A DNA stretch of 64,000 bases, taken from Planctomycetota bacterium. Lineage in GTDB: Bacteria > Planctomycetota > B15-G4. The stretch's first letter is position 1; each line of letters opens with the position of its first letter. Positions 1 to 7,881 of this stretch are shown here, in pieces. The stretch is from contig JACKHP010000010.1 in the NCBI GenBank assembly GCA_020638905.1, forward strand, positions 62,001-126,000, given 5' to 3'. The translations under genes were made by a program, and so were the position numbers. The notes below the pieces were generated by a model. The model was not told the DNA's origin, searched no databases, and worked only from the letters and a program-made list of their open reading frames with translations.

Positions 1-789
1 CTCGATTTCCTCGCCCACGTCGACCACAAGCTCTCGGCCGAGGAGGTCGAGCGCTACGGTCCCGACATCGGCGTGGCGCTGGGCATCGCCTACAAGCTGT
101 TCGGGCTCGAGGTGACGCAGACCGACTTCCGTCGCGACGAGTGCGCGTACGCGCGCAAGTTCGACCAGGTCAAGTCGCCGCTCATCGTGCTCTCGTTCCT
201 GATCTTCCTGGTCGTGGCACTGCAGTGCATCGACGCCGTCTACCGCAACAAGACCGTCAATCGTGAGTACGATCTGATGATCAACTGGGGTGACGAGGCG
301 CTCAAGATGGTGCTGGGCGACGAGGCCGCCGCGCACGCCGTGTGGCAGGGCGTCGAAGGCCAGCCGCAGCGCGTGCAGGCCATCCACACGCGCATGGAGA
401 AGGAGTTCTCCGACCTCGCGGCCAAGCTGGGACGCGGCGACAGGCTTCCCTGGCAACCCTCGGCGCTGGCCGCCTGGATCGAGTTCATGGAGAAGGTCGA
501 GGCCAACGAGAAGAAGCTCGGACGCCTGCTCGTGAGCCGCCTCGACATCGACGTCGGCGCGCGCACGCCGCAGTTCAAGGTGAGCGGCGTGATGGAGAGC
601 CGCACCAAGGTCGACGAGCTGATCCGCATCCTCGAGGAGGATCCGCTCTACGAGGACGTGCGTCCGAGCGTGACGTCGGCCACCGACGACGGCATGGTGC
701 GTTTCGACGAGATCGTGGCCGACATCGACCTCGCCGAGCTCGAGCGACGGGTCAAAGAAGGCATCAAGTCGGCGGAGAGGGCGGGCTGA
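1..789 (+). CDS. GspL/PilM-type secretion or pilus assembly protein, C-terminal part (5' end outside window)
   Basis: The frame is open from base 1 with no credible start, so 262 C-terminal residues are visible. A DFRRDE segment is followed by one membrane helix (visible residues about 59-77) and a roughly 180-residue periplasmic part with short helical and alpha/beta-like stretches. An ATPase-like cytoplasmic domain ending in such a DFR motif just before a single membrane anchor is the layout of GspL and of PilM-PilN assembly proteins, which build the inner-membrane platform of type II secretion or type IV pili. Its stop overlaps the next start by one base (TGATG), so the two are translationally coupled, and the next gene looks like the GspM/PilO partner. 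Secretion system versus pilus cannot be decided without the upstream genes. Confidence 0.6.
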   Translation, partial: LDFLAHVDHKLSAEEVERYGPDIGVALGIAYKLFGLEVTQTDFRRDECAYARKFDQVKSPLIVLSFLIFLVVALQCIDAVYRNKTVNREYDLMINWGDEALKMVLGDEAAAHAVWQGVEGQPQRVQAIHTRMEKEFSDLAAKLGRGDRLPWQPSALAAWIEFMEKVEANEKKLGRLLVSRLDIDVGARTPQFKVSGVMESRTKVDELIRILEEDPLYEDVRPSVTSATDDGMVRFDEIVADIDLAELERRVKEGIKSAERAG

Positions 790-1313
790 TGGCACTCGAT
801 CTCGAGAAGGTCGTCCTGGGCTTCATGGGGCTGCTCATCGTGGGCGGCATCGGCGTGACGATCTGGCAGCGCAACGAGGCCGACGAGCTCAAGCAGCGCA
901 TGGCCACGTCGGAGCGGCAGCTGGTCGAGATCGGCCGACGCTACGTCGAGCTGACCACGCTCAAGACCGAGATCGACCGCGACCTGATCCTCAAGGGCGA
1001 GCTGCGTCCGCTGCCGTACTTCGAGAACCAGATGCGCAAGAACGGCATCAAGGCCGGCGACCTGACCATCGCGCCCGGCAACACCGAGCAGCTCGCCGGC
1101 TACAAGGACACGGTCTGGGAGTTGCGCTCGACGAACCGCAACCGCAACTTCGGCCGGCGTGAGATCGCGAACTTCCTGCTGTTCGTCGAGAACGAGGCGA
1201 ACACGCTCAAGGTCTCGCGCCTGACCCTCGACCACAGCAGCGCACGCGACGCCGGCCCGGACGACTGGTCGCCGCGTATCTGGGTCACGCAGCGCGAGGC
1301 CACCGGGCTCTAG
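789..1313 (+). CDS. GspM/PilO-like inner-membrane assembly protein
   Basis: 174 residues. One N-terminal membrane helix (about 8-25) is followed by a heptad-like helical stretch (about 28-65) and a small C-terminal alpha/beta domain. Size, topology and position immediately after a GspL/PilM-like gene match the bitopic GspM/PilO subunits, which pair with GspL/PilN through periplasmic ferredoxin-like domains. Sequence identity to either family is not obvious by eye, so the call rests on topology and the one-base overlap with the upstream gene. It is probably the last gene of its operon, because a GC-rich non-coding stretch follows. Confidence 0.5.
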   Translation: MALDLEKVVLGFMGLLIVGGIGVTIWQRNEADELKQRMATSERQLVEIGRRYVELTTLKTEIDRDLILKGELRPLPYFENQMRKNGIKAGDLTIAPGNTEQLAGYKDTVWELRSTNRNRNFGRREIANFLLFVENEANTLKVSRLTLDHSSARDAGPDDWSPRIWVTQREATGL

Positions 1314-1353
1314 CCCCGGACTCCGGCCCGCGAGAGGCGCCGACGGGCGGCCC

Positions 1354-1387
1354 GGGCGGTTGCGGGCGGCGGGGCGGTTGCGGACGG
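1354..1387. repeat. 16-bp direct repeat in intergenic region
   Basis: GGGCGGTTGCGGGCGG (1354-1369) recurs with one mismatch as GGGCGGTTGCGGACGG (1372-1387), an 18-bp period. It lies in the non-coding stretch between the secretion genes and the histidine kinase. No function can be assigned. Confidence 0.5.
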
Positions 1388-1465
1388 GTCCCGCGGGGCC
1401 TGCCCGACGCGGTGGCGGCACCCCCACCGGACCCTCGGACGCCCTGAATCCGGCAGCGGCGGCGG

Positions 1466-1484
1466 CTCCCGGGAACCTCGGGAG
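1466..1484. terminator. Possible hairpin between secretion operon and sensor kinase
   Basis: CTCCCG (1466-1471) and CGGGAG (1479-1484) form a 6-bp stem with a 7-nt loop. There is no U-tract. It may end transcription from the upstream operon or act in the leader of the kinase gene. The rest of 1314-1589 shows no gene. Confidence 0.3.
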
Positions 1485-1589
1485 GTCCGCGCTCCGTCCC
1501 GTCCGCGGGTGAATCGTCTTCGGCTCCGGGCCGGGGCCTGCCGAAAGAACCGGATCGACCGATCCGCCCGGGTTCCGCGAGGCAGGCCC

Positions 1590-4430
1590 TTGTCCGACGA
1601 CGACTTCCAGAAGCCGAGCAACGTCACGCCCAAACTGCTGGGCGCGGCCATCGCCTTCCTCGGGGGCGTGGTCGCGATCTCGTGGTACCTCAACAAGCTC
1701 GAGCTCGTGACCGTCCCGACCCAATGGGTCTCGATGCAGTACAACACCGCCGTCGGCTTCGTGCTGGTCGGACTCGCGGTGGTGGCCCACTGCGTCGGAC
1801 GCAAGCGCTTCGCCTTCCTGTGCGGCGCGCTCGCCGCCGGCATCGGCAGCGTGGCCCTCGCCGAACAACTCCTGGGGCGCGAGCTGCACATCGTCGACGC
1901 GCTGTTCCTCGACGGCAGCGGGTCGTTCCAGTTCGACATGGCGCCCAACACGGCGCTGTGCTTCGCGGTGGCGGGATGCCTGATCCTCGTCTACCGCGCG
2001 CCGCGCTCGCGGCGACGTTGGCGCGAGATGGCGTCGGGCGTCCTGGCCGCGATGCTCACCGCCGCGGGCTTCGTGGGACTGCTCAACTTCGTCCTCAACG
2101 ACGGCGTGGAGACGGGCTTCGCGCGCTTCACGCAGATGGAACTGCACACCGCGCTGGCGTTCCTCGGACTGGGCGTGGCGTTCTTCGTGATGATCGGCCA
2201 CTTCGGCACCGACAGCATGCAGCGCAAGCTGCCCGCCTGGTCGCCTTGGGCCGCGGGACTCGGCGTGGGCGCGCTCGTGCTGGCCGTCTGGCTCGGGCTC
2301 ACGTCGTCCGACCAGCGCCTGCGGCAGATGTCGACCACCAAGACGCACGAGGCGGCCGTCACCCATGCGAACCAGCTGCTCCAGAACCACCTGCACGAGG
2401 TCGACAAGCTGGCGCGTCTCGTCGCGCACTCGCTGAACGGCCCGGAGGCCGACCTGCGCGCCGACGTCGAGGTGTTCACGAGCGGCATGCCGGGACTGGT
2501 CGGCATGGCCCACGTCGAGTGCGACGGTTCGATCGGCTACACCACGGATGCGGGCCCCGACTGGGCGCGCCAGGTGCTCGCGCTGGCCGACGTCCAGGAC
2601 GCGCTCGCACGCAGCCGCAGCGAGGGCGGCACGGCGGTGGCCGGACCGATCACCACCGGCGACTTCCCGCAGTCGCTGTTCGTGGTCGTCCCGGTCGTCT
2701 GGCAGGGCGAACCGCGCGGTGAGCTCGTGTTCCAGGACGCGGTCCAGCCGTTCTTCGACGCGATCTTCGCCGAAGGCGTCGGGCGCACGTTCGACGTCGA
2801 GCTGTTCGACCAGGACAACCGCTCGTTCTACCGCTCCTACGACGTGTACTGGGCGCCCACGCGCCACGTCTCGAGCCTGGTCGCGCACACCGAGCGCGCC
2901 ACCGGCAAGGTCGCGTTCGGCGACCGCATCTGGACCATCCGCGGCGCGGTCGGCGCTCCCTGGATGCCCGGCGCGCGCAGCGCCGGCAACACGCTCATCC
3001 TCTGGATCGGCCTGTTCCTGGCGGTCTCGATCGCCTTCGCGGTGCGCAAGTCGGAGCTGCTGCGCGAACGGGCGTACTCGCTGGCGGACGCGAACTCGAC
3101 CATCGAGAAGGGCGTCGTGAACCTGCAGGAGGCCAACGCGCGCCTCGACGAACGCCGCCGCGACCTGGAGGCGGCCGAGGAGCGCCTGCGCCGTGCGGTG
3201 CGCGAGAAGCGTCGCATCCTCGACTCGCTCTCGGCCTTCCTGGTGGGCGTCGACGGCGACGGGGTCGTGACCGAGTGGAACTTCAACTCGAGCGAGCTGT
3301 TCGGGCTCTCGAGCGGCGCGGCGCTGGGTCGTCCGTTCGAGGATCTCGAGCTGCCCTGGGACCGCATCGACGTGCTCGACGCGGTGTCCGAGTGCCTCGC
3401 ATCCGGGCAGCGCATCAAGCGCGACAACTTCACGGTGACGGGCGAGACCGAGAACGACTCGCGCGTCGTCAGCTTCACCGTGAATCCAGCCCAGGACGGC
3501 GACAGCCGCCGCGGCTTCTCGATCATCGGCGCCGACGTCACCGAGCGCAACATGCTCGAGATCCAGCTGCACCAGGCCCAGAAACTCGAGTCGGTCGGCA
3601 CGCTCGCCGCGGGCATCGCGCACGAGATCAACACGCCGATGCAGTTCGTGAGCGACAACGTGCGCTTCCTGTCGCAGCAGGTCGAGTCGATCACCGACCT
3701 GCTCAAGATGCAGGCCGAGCTGCTCGCCCGGCTCGACGAGGCCGGGGTCGACGACGAGCGCGTGCGCGCCGCACGGCTGCTGGTCGACTCGATGGACGTC
3801 GACTTCGTCGCCGACGAGATGCCGCTCGCGATCAACGAGACGCTCGAGGGCGTCGAGCGCGTCACGACGATCGTGAAGGCCATGAAGGACTTCAGCCACC
3901 CCGGCGACCAGTCGGTGGCCGCGTCCGACCTGAACAAGGCCATCGAGACGACGCTGCAGGTGGCGCGCAACGAGTACAAGTACATCGTCGACGTGACCAC
4001 CGACTTCGGCGACCTGCCGATGGTCGAGTGCTGGGTCGGGGACCTGAACCAGGTCTTCCTGAACCTGCTCGTGAACGGCACGCACGCCATCCGCGAGAAG
4101 CTGGGCGACAACAGCACCGAGAAGGGGACGATCGCCATCAGCACGCGCGTCGACGGCGAGTGCGTCGAGATCAGGTTCACCGACTCCGGCACGGGCATCC
4201 CCGAGGAGGCCCGCGCGCACGTCTTCGAACAGTTCTACACCACCAAGGAGATCGGTCGCGGGACCGGCCTCGGGCTCGCCATCGCGCGCGCCGTGGTGGT
4301 CGACAAGCACGGCGGAGATCTCCGGTTCGAGACCGAGATGGACGTGGGCACGACCTTCATCGTGCGCGTCCCCGTGCGCCAGAAGCCCGCCGAGGCGACG
4401 ATCGATGACACGTGTCCTCTTCGTGGATGA
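1590..4430 (+). CDS. Membrane-bound sensor histidine kinase with PAS domain
   Basis: About 946 residues from a TTG start (an in-frame GTG at 1509 is an alternative). The N-terminal quarter has about seven hydrophobic segments, followed by a probable extracytoplasmic sensor region, a further membrane helix near 2990-3045, a coiled coil, a PAS domain (about residues 540-655), and an NtrB-like kinase core. The phosphoacceptor is the histidine in GIAHEIN (residue 678). The ATPase domain shows DSGTGIP and the GRGTGLGLAI lid. TTG was preferred because GAGGCAGG lies just upstream and the residues before it are basic and unstructured. The last 26 bp overlap the response regulator, so the two are coupled and probably a cognate pair. 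The signal is unknown. Confidence 0.85.
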   Translation: MSDDDFQKPSNVTPKLLGAAIAFLGGVVAISWYLNKLELVTVPTQWVSMQYNTAVGFVLVGLAVVAHCVGRKRFAFLCGALAAGIGSVALAEQLLGRELHIVDALFLDGSGSFQFDMAPNTALCFAVAGCLILVYRAPRSRRRWREMASGVLAAMLTAAGFVGLLNFVLNDGVETGFARFTQMELHTALAFLGLGVAFFVMIGHFGTDSMQRKLPAWSPWAAGLGVGALVLAVWLGLTSSDQRLRQMSTTKTHEAAVTHANQLLQNHLHEVDKLARLVAHSLNGPEADLRADVEVFTSGMPGLVGMAHVECDGSIGYTTDAGPDWARQVLALADVQDALARSRSEGGTAVAGPITTGDFPQSLFVVVPVVWQGEPRGELVFQDAVQPFFDAIFAEGVGRTFDVELFDQDNRSFYRSYDVYWAPTRHVSSLVAHTERATGKVAFGDRIWTIRGAVGAPWMPGARSAGNTLILWIGLFLAVSIAFAVRKSELLRERAYSLADANSTIEKGVVNLQEANARLDERRRDLEAAEERLRRAVREKRRILDSLSAFLVGVDGDGVVTEWNFNSSELFGLSSGAALGRPFEDLELPWDRIDVLDAVSECLASGQRIKRDNFTVTGETENDSRVVSFTVNPAQDGDSRRGFSIIGADVTERNMLEIQLHQAQKLESVGTLAAGIAHEINTPMQFVSDNVRFLSQQVESITDLLKMQAELLARLDEAGVDDERVRAARLLVDSMDVDFVADEMPLAINETLEGVERVTTIVKAMKDFSHPGDQSVAASDLNKAIETTLQVARNEYKYIVDVTTDFGDLPMVECWVGDLNQVFLNLLVNGTHAIREKLGDNSTEKGTIAISTRVDGECVEIRFTDSGTGIPEEARAHVFEQFYTTKEIGRGTGLGLAIARAVVVDKHGGDLRFETEMDVGTTFIVRVPVRQKPAEATIDDTCPLRG

Positions 4431-5460
4431 CGACACCCGCGTCCTGAGCGGGTTGCGACGCCAGCTGCACGACCGACGCGAGGCCTGGGAGATGGTCTTC
4501 GCGCCGGGCGGGCCCGAGGCGCTCGCGCTGGTCGGCGCCGAGACGTTCGACGCCGTCGTGACCGACATGAAGATGCCCGTGATCGACGGCGCCAAGGTGC
4601 TCGTGCAGGTCGTCGAGCGCCAGCCTTCCGCGTTGCGCATCGTGCTCTCGGGAGAGGCCGATCCCGAGCGCCGCGTCGACGCCGCGAGCTGCGCCCACCG
4701 CTACCTCGTCAAGCCGTGCGCGCCCGAGACGCTCAAGCTCGAGATCGAGCAGGGACTCGCGATGCGCGCGCGCGTCGAGGCGCTGCAGGACGCGCGTCTC
4801 GTCAGCCTGTGGCGGCGTCCGCCGTTCTCGACCGCCGGGGGGCGTGATCTCCTCGCGGCGATGCAGTCCGAGGCGACGCAGCTCCCGCAGGGTCTGGCCG
4901 AGAGCCTGGACGCCGACGACACGCTCTGGCGCCGGGTGCGCCAGGCGCTCTCGGCGGCGTGGGTCGACGAGGTCACGCTGCGCTCGACGCCCGACGAGCT
5001 GGCGTCGGCGGTGGGCGCGCGCACCGTGCTCGGTACCGCGATGGCCGCGCGGGTGCTCGAGCTGGTCGACCTCGGCGACGGCGGAGGCTGGACGTCCGCG
5101 CTGCCCGTGGCCGTCTCCGCGCGCAAGCTCGCGCGGGAGCACGGTCTGCCGGGCGATGCGGCCGCCGAGGCCTTCCTGGGAGGCTTGTTGCACGCGGTCT
5201 GCGCCGGCGAGTCCCGCGACGACACGTGGGCCGTGCTCGCGTACGTCCTGCCGTGCTGGGGCTTCCCGCGGCGCGTGGTCGACGCCGCCACGGCCTGCCC
5301 CGACGCCTGGGCGACGTGCGGCGAGGGACATCCCCTGGCCGCGGTGCTGGCGGCGCGGCTGTTGGTGGGTGACTCGCGCGCCCCCGAACTCGTCGCCGCG
5401 CTCTCGGAGCTGGGATGGTCCGAGCGCGTCTCGGCCTGGAAGCACATCGATCGAAACTGA
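4405..5460 (+). CDS. Response regulator with receiver and HDOD-like output domain
   Basis: 351 residues. Residues 1-120 are a receiver: acidic pocket DDD at 8-10, phosphorylatable Asp54 in TDMKMP, conserved Lys103 in LVKPC. The remaining 230 residues are helical, rich in Ala and Leu, and resemble an HDOD output domain, a catalytically inactive HD relative used in signalling. No DNA-binding domain is evident. It overlaps the upstream kinase gene by 26 bp, which makes it the likely phosphorylation target. Receiver assignment is firm; the HDOD assignment is by pattern and less certain. Confidence 0.8.
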   Translation: MTRVLFVDDDTRVLSGLRRQLHDRREAWEMVFAPGGPEALALVGAETFDAVVTDMKMPVIDGAKVLVQVVERQPSALRIVLSGEADPERRVDAASCAHRYLVKPCAPETLKLEIEQGLAMRARVEALQDARLVSLWRRPPFSTAGGRDLLAAMQSEATQLPQGLAESLDADDTLWRRVRQALSAAWVDEVTLRSTPDELASAVGARTVLGTAMAARVLELVDLGDGGGWTSALPVAVSARKLAREHGLPGDAAAEAFLGGLLHAVCAGESRDDTWAVLAYVLPCWGFPRRVVDAATACPDAWATCGEGHPLAAVLAARLLVGDSRAPELVAALSELGWSERVSAWKHIDRN

Positions 5461-5571
5461 CCGGACGTTCCCGTGCGATCGGACGCAGATGGGCTGGAGT
5501 CGCCCCCGCGGACGGTCGATAGAGCAGGGTCACCGGGGCCGGACGCGCCCCGAGCCCGGAGGAGGCAAGCG

Positions 5572-6240
5572 ATGCGGCACAAGCTCCTGATCGTCGACGA
5601 CGAGCCCATGATCTACCACGCGCTGCGTCGTGGTCTGCACCGCGAGGCAGAGTGGGAGACCATGTACGCCGCTGGCGCGGAGGCCGCGCTCGAGATCCTC
5701 GAGACCGAGGCGATCGACATCGTGATCTGCGACGAGAACATGCCGGGCATGAACGGCAGCCAGCTGCTCGGACTCGTGCGCCAGCGTTGGCCCGACGTGA
5801 TCAGGATGATGCTCACCGGCGACGCGCGCGTCGACGTGGTCATGAAGGCCATCAACAACGGCGAGATCTACCGCTTCTTCACCAAGCCGTGCAACGAGGC
5901 CGAGCTGATCGTGGCCCTGCGCGACGCGCTGCAGATGAAGAAGCTGAAGTCCGAGAGCCGGCGCCTGCTCGACATGGTCAAGAGCCAGGCCGCCCGCATC
6001 CGCATGCTCGAGGGCAAGGGCGGACCGCTGACCGACACGCAGGACGCGGTCCCCGCGGCGCCCGTCGCCGTGGGGCAGCGCAGCATGTCGCTGGACGAGA
6101 TCACCGGCCGCGCCCCGTCCCCGGGGGCAGAACCGGCGCCGGCGCGCGGAAACGGCGTGATCGACCTGAACGGCGGCGTCGACGACGTCGACTCGCTGCT
6201 CGACGAGATCCGCTCCGAGCTGGACAACATCGCCCGCTGA
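5572..6240 (+). CDS. Response regulator, receiver with coiled-coil tail
   Basis: 222 residues. The receiver (1-125) has DDE at 9-11, phosphoacceptor Asp54 in CDENMPG and Lys105 in TKPC, resembling RpfG-type receivers, but no HD-GYP domain follows. After the receiver come a helical linker (about 123-150), a low-complexity Pro/Ala stretch and a short conserved-looking acidic helix at the C-terminus. The ATG at 5572 was chosen because GGAGGAGG (5558-5565) lies at good spacing; the frame is open further upstream, but that part is low-complexity. It probably belongs to the same phosphorelay as the two genes before it. Confidence 0.85.
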   Translation: MRHKLLIVDDEPMIYHALRRGLHREAEWETMYAAGAEAALEILETEAIDIVICDENMPGMNGSQLLGLVRQRWPDVIRMMLTGDARVDVVMKAINNGEIYRFFTKPCNEAELIVALRDALQMKKLKSESRRLLDMVKSQAARIRMLEGKGGPLTDTQDAVPAAPVAVGQRSMSLDEITGRAPSPGAEPAPARGNGVIDLNGGVDDVDSLLDEIRSELDNIAR

Positions 6241-6304
6241 GCGGCGGGCGGGCCGCCGCGCGTCTCCGACGCGCCGGCGGTGGATCGCCGCGAGAAGTTC
6301 GGGC

Positions 6305-6310
6305 TAGACT
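6305..6310 (+). promoter_or_regulatory. -10-like hexamer TAGACT upstream of DUF1573 gene
   Basis: TAGACT, preceded by GGC, lies 28 nt before the ATG at 6339, which also has an AGGAG ribosome binding site. No good -35 is visible. It fits the TAnnnT hexamer seen before several genes in this window. Confidence 0.35.
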
Positions 6311-6338
6311 CGCGGGCTCCCGTCCAGGAGCCCGCAAG

Positions 6339-7385
6339 ATGCCGCACGCAGAGCACGTTCCGCGCGTCCCGGCGACGTGCGTCCTGTTCGTGCTGGCGGC
6401 GCTCGCGCTGTTCGGCGGCGCGCCGTCCGCGCGGGCCGGCGAGACCGGTCCCGTGCTGGTCGTCACGCCGGAGCACCTGCACCTCGGCGAGGTGTACTGG
6501 GGCTCCAGCGGACGCGGCGAGATCGTGCTCGAGAACGCGGGCGACGAGACGCTCGTGATCGACCAGATCAGGAGCAGCTGCGGTTGCACGGTGGCCCCGC
6601 TGGCCGAGGACAGCCGGCGCCTCGAGCCGGGCGCGAAGGTGACCGTCCCGGTGATCATGACGCCCAAGGGCCCGGCCACGCCGCTGCACAAGACCCTGCA
6701 CGTGGTCAGCAACGACCACCGGCACCCGGACGTCCCGGTCGAGGTCGAGTGCGACGTCAAGGTCGGCGTCGAGACGGTGCCCGGATACGTGCTGTTCCGC
6801 GACCTCGAGCTGGGCCAGGTGGCCGAGACGGACCTGAAGGTCGTCTCGCGCGACGGCGAGCCGTTCGCGATCGTCTCGGCGACCGTCAACGGCGACCTGT
6901 ACGCGTTGACCTTCGAGACGGGGACCGAGGCGCTCGAGCACGTGATCCACGTCCGGGCGGGGCCCATCGAGCGGCGCATCAACCCGTCCTGCCTGTTGAC
7001 CGTGACGACCACGCACTCGCGCACGCCGACGCTCACGATCAACTGCAACTCGATGACCGCGCCGGCACTCGTGACCGACCCGCGCTACCTGCTGCTGGGC
7101 GACGTCCCGGCCGGCGGCGAGCGCGAGATCACGGTCGAGGTGCGGCGTCCGCACGACCCGACGCCGTTCGAGTCGCTCGAGATCGTGCCCTTCAACATGC
7201 CCGAGCTGGTCGTCCGCACCCGACGCGACGAGGCGAACCCGCTGCTCTGGCACGTGGCCGTGACCGCGCCGACCGCACGCGCGGGCCAGAACCTGAACAC
7301 CCCCGTGCGCCTCGTCACCGAGCTGGGCGAGGATGCCGCACTGACCATGCTGCTCGGACTGCGCGTGACCCCGGAGAAGCCGTGA
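6339..7385 (+). CDS. DUF1573-domain secreted protein
   Basis: 348 residues with an N-terminal signal peptide (hydrophobic about 12-24, ending ARAG). The segment around residues 40-120 carries the DUF1573 signature: a protein-like beta strand followed by SSCGCT, then a PG.K..V.V stretch and later VSND. DUF1573 is an immunoglobulin-like (ASH-type) fold common in secreted proteins of Planctomycetota and Bacteroidota; its biochemical role is unknown. The remaining 200 residues look like two further beta-sandwich domains. The stop overlaps the start of the next gene (TGATG), so it is co-translated with the YtkA-like lipoprotein and probably with the cytochrome peroxidase. Confidence 0.75.
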   Translation: MPHAEHVPRVPATCVLFVLAALALFGGAPSARAGETGPVLVVTPEHLHLGEVYWGSSGRGEIVLENAGDETLVIDQIRSSCGCTVAPLAEDSRRLEPGAKVTVPVIMTPKGPATPLHKTLHVVSNDHRHPDVPVEVECDVKVGVETVPGYVLFRDLELGQVAETDLKVVSRDGEPFAIVSATVNGDLYALTFETGTEALEHVIHVRAGPIERRINPSCLLTVTTTHSRTPTLTINCNSMTAPALVTDPRYLLLGDVPAGGEREITVEVRRPHDPTPFESLEIVPFNMPELVVRTRRDEANPLLWHVAVTAPTARAGQNLNTPVRLVTELGEDAALTMLLGLRVTPEKP

Positions 7386-7879
7386 TGAGTGGGAAGTCCC
7401 TTGCCGTGATCGGATCCGTGCTGCTCGTCGCGGTGGCGTGCTCGTCCCCGGGTGCGGCGACCCCCGCGCCGGACGCCGCCGACGCGCCCGTCGCGGACGG
7501 CGCTGCGTCCGACGCCCCGGCCACGGCCGAGGCCGAGAGCGTGACCAAGGGCTGGCGCGAGAAGACCGTCGAGGGACTGATCGTGCGCTGGCGTCCGCTG
7601 CCCGACCCGATCCCTCTCAACAAGCTCTTCAACCTCGACATCGAGCTCGCGAACCCCACCGGCGGCCCGGTCGACGGGGTCACGCAGATGCGCGTCGACG
7701 CCAAGATGCCGGCCCACGGTCACGGCATGACGCGTCAGGCCCAGACCATCATGGACGGCAGCGAACGCGCCCACGCGGTGGGCCTGCTGTTCCACATGGT
7801 GGGCGAGTGGGAGGTCTCGGTCGACGTGTACCGCGACCAGCACTGGATCTCCGCCAAGTGGACCGAGACCCTCGAGTGA
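7385..7879 (+). CDS. YtkA/FixH-like lipoprotein
   Basis: 164 residues. A lipoprotein signal ends at AVAC (Cys19), followed by an Ala/Pro/Asp-rich linker and a beta-rich domain containing MPAHGHGM and a VGEWEVSVDV strand. That His/Met-rich signature is typical of the YtkA-like (FixH-related) domain, often found near copper or cytochrome oxidase genes. Its neighbours agree: it starts on the stop codon of the DUF1573 gene and ends two bases before a di-heme peroxidase. A periplasmic metal- or redox-related role is inferred, not shown. Confidence 0.65.
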   Translation: MSGKSLAVIGSVLLVAVACSSPGAATPAPDAADAPVADGAASDAPATAEAESVTKGWREKTVEGLIVRWRPLPDPIPLNKLFNLDIELANPTGGPVDGVTQMRVDAKMPAHGHGMTRQAQTIMDGSERAHAVGLLFHMVGEWEVSVDVYRDQHWISAKWTETLE

Positions 7880-7881
7880 GC

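Noticed and set aside
648..4640. A 1330-codon open frame on the minus strand opposite the kinase and regulator genes
   Set aside because: It is antisense to genes with clear domains, has a His/Asp/Arg/Leu-dominated low-complexity composition and no motif. Long spurious antisense frames are expected at this GC content.
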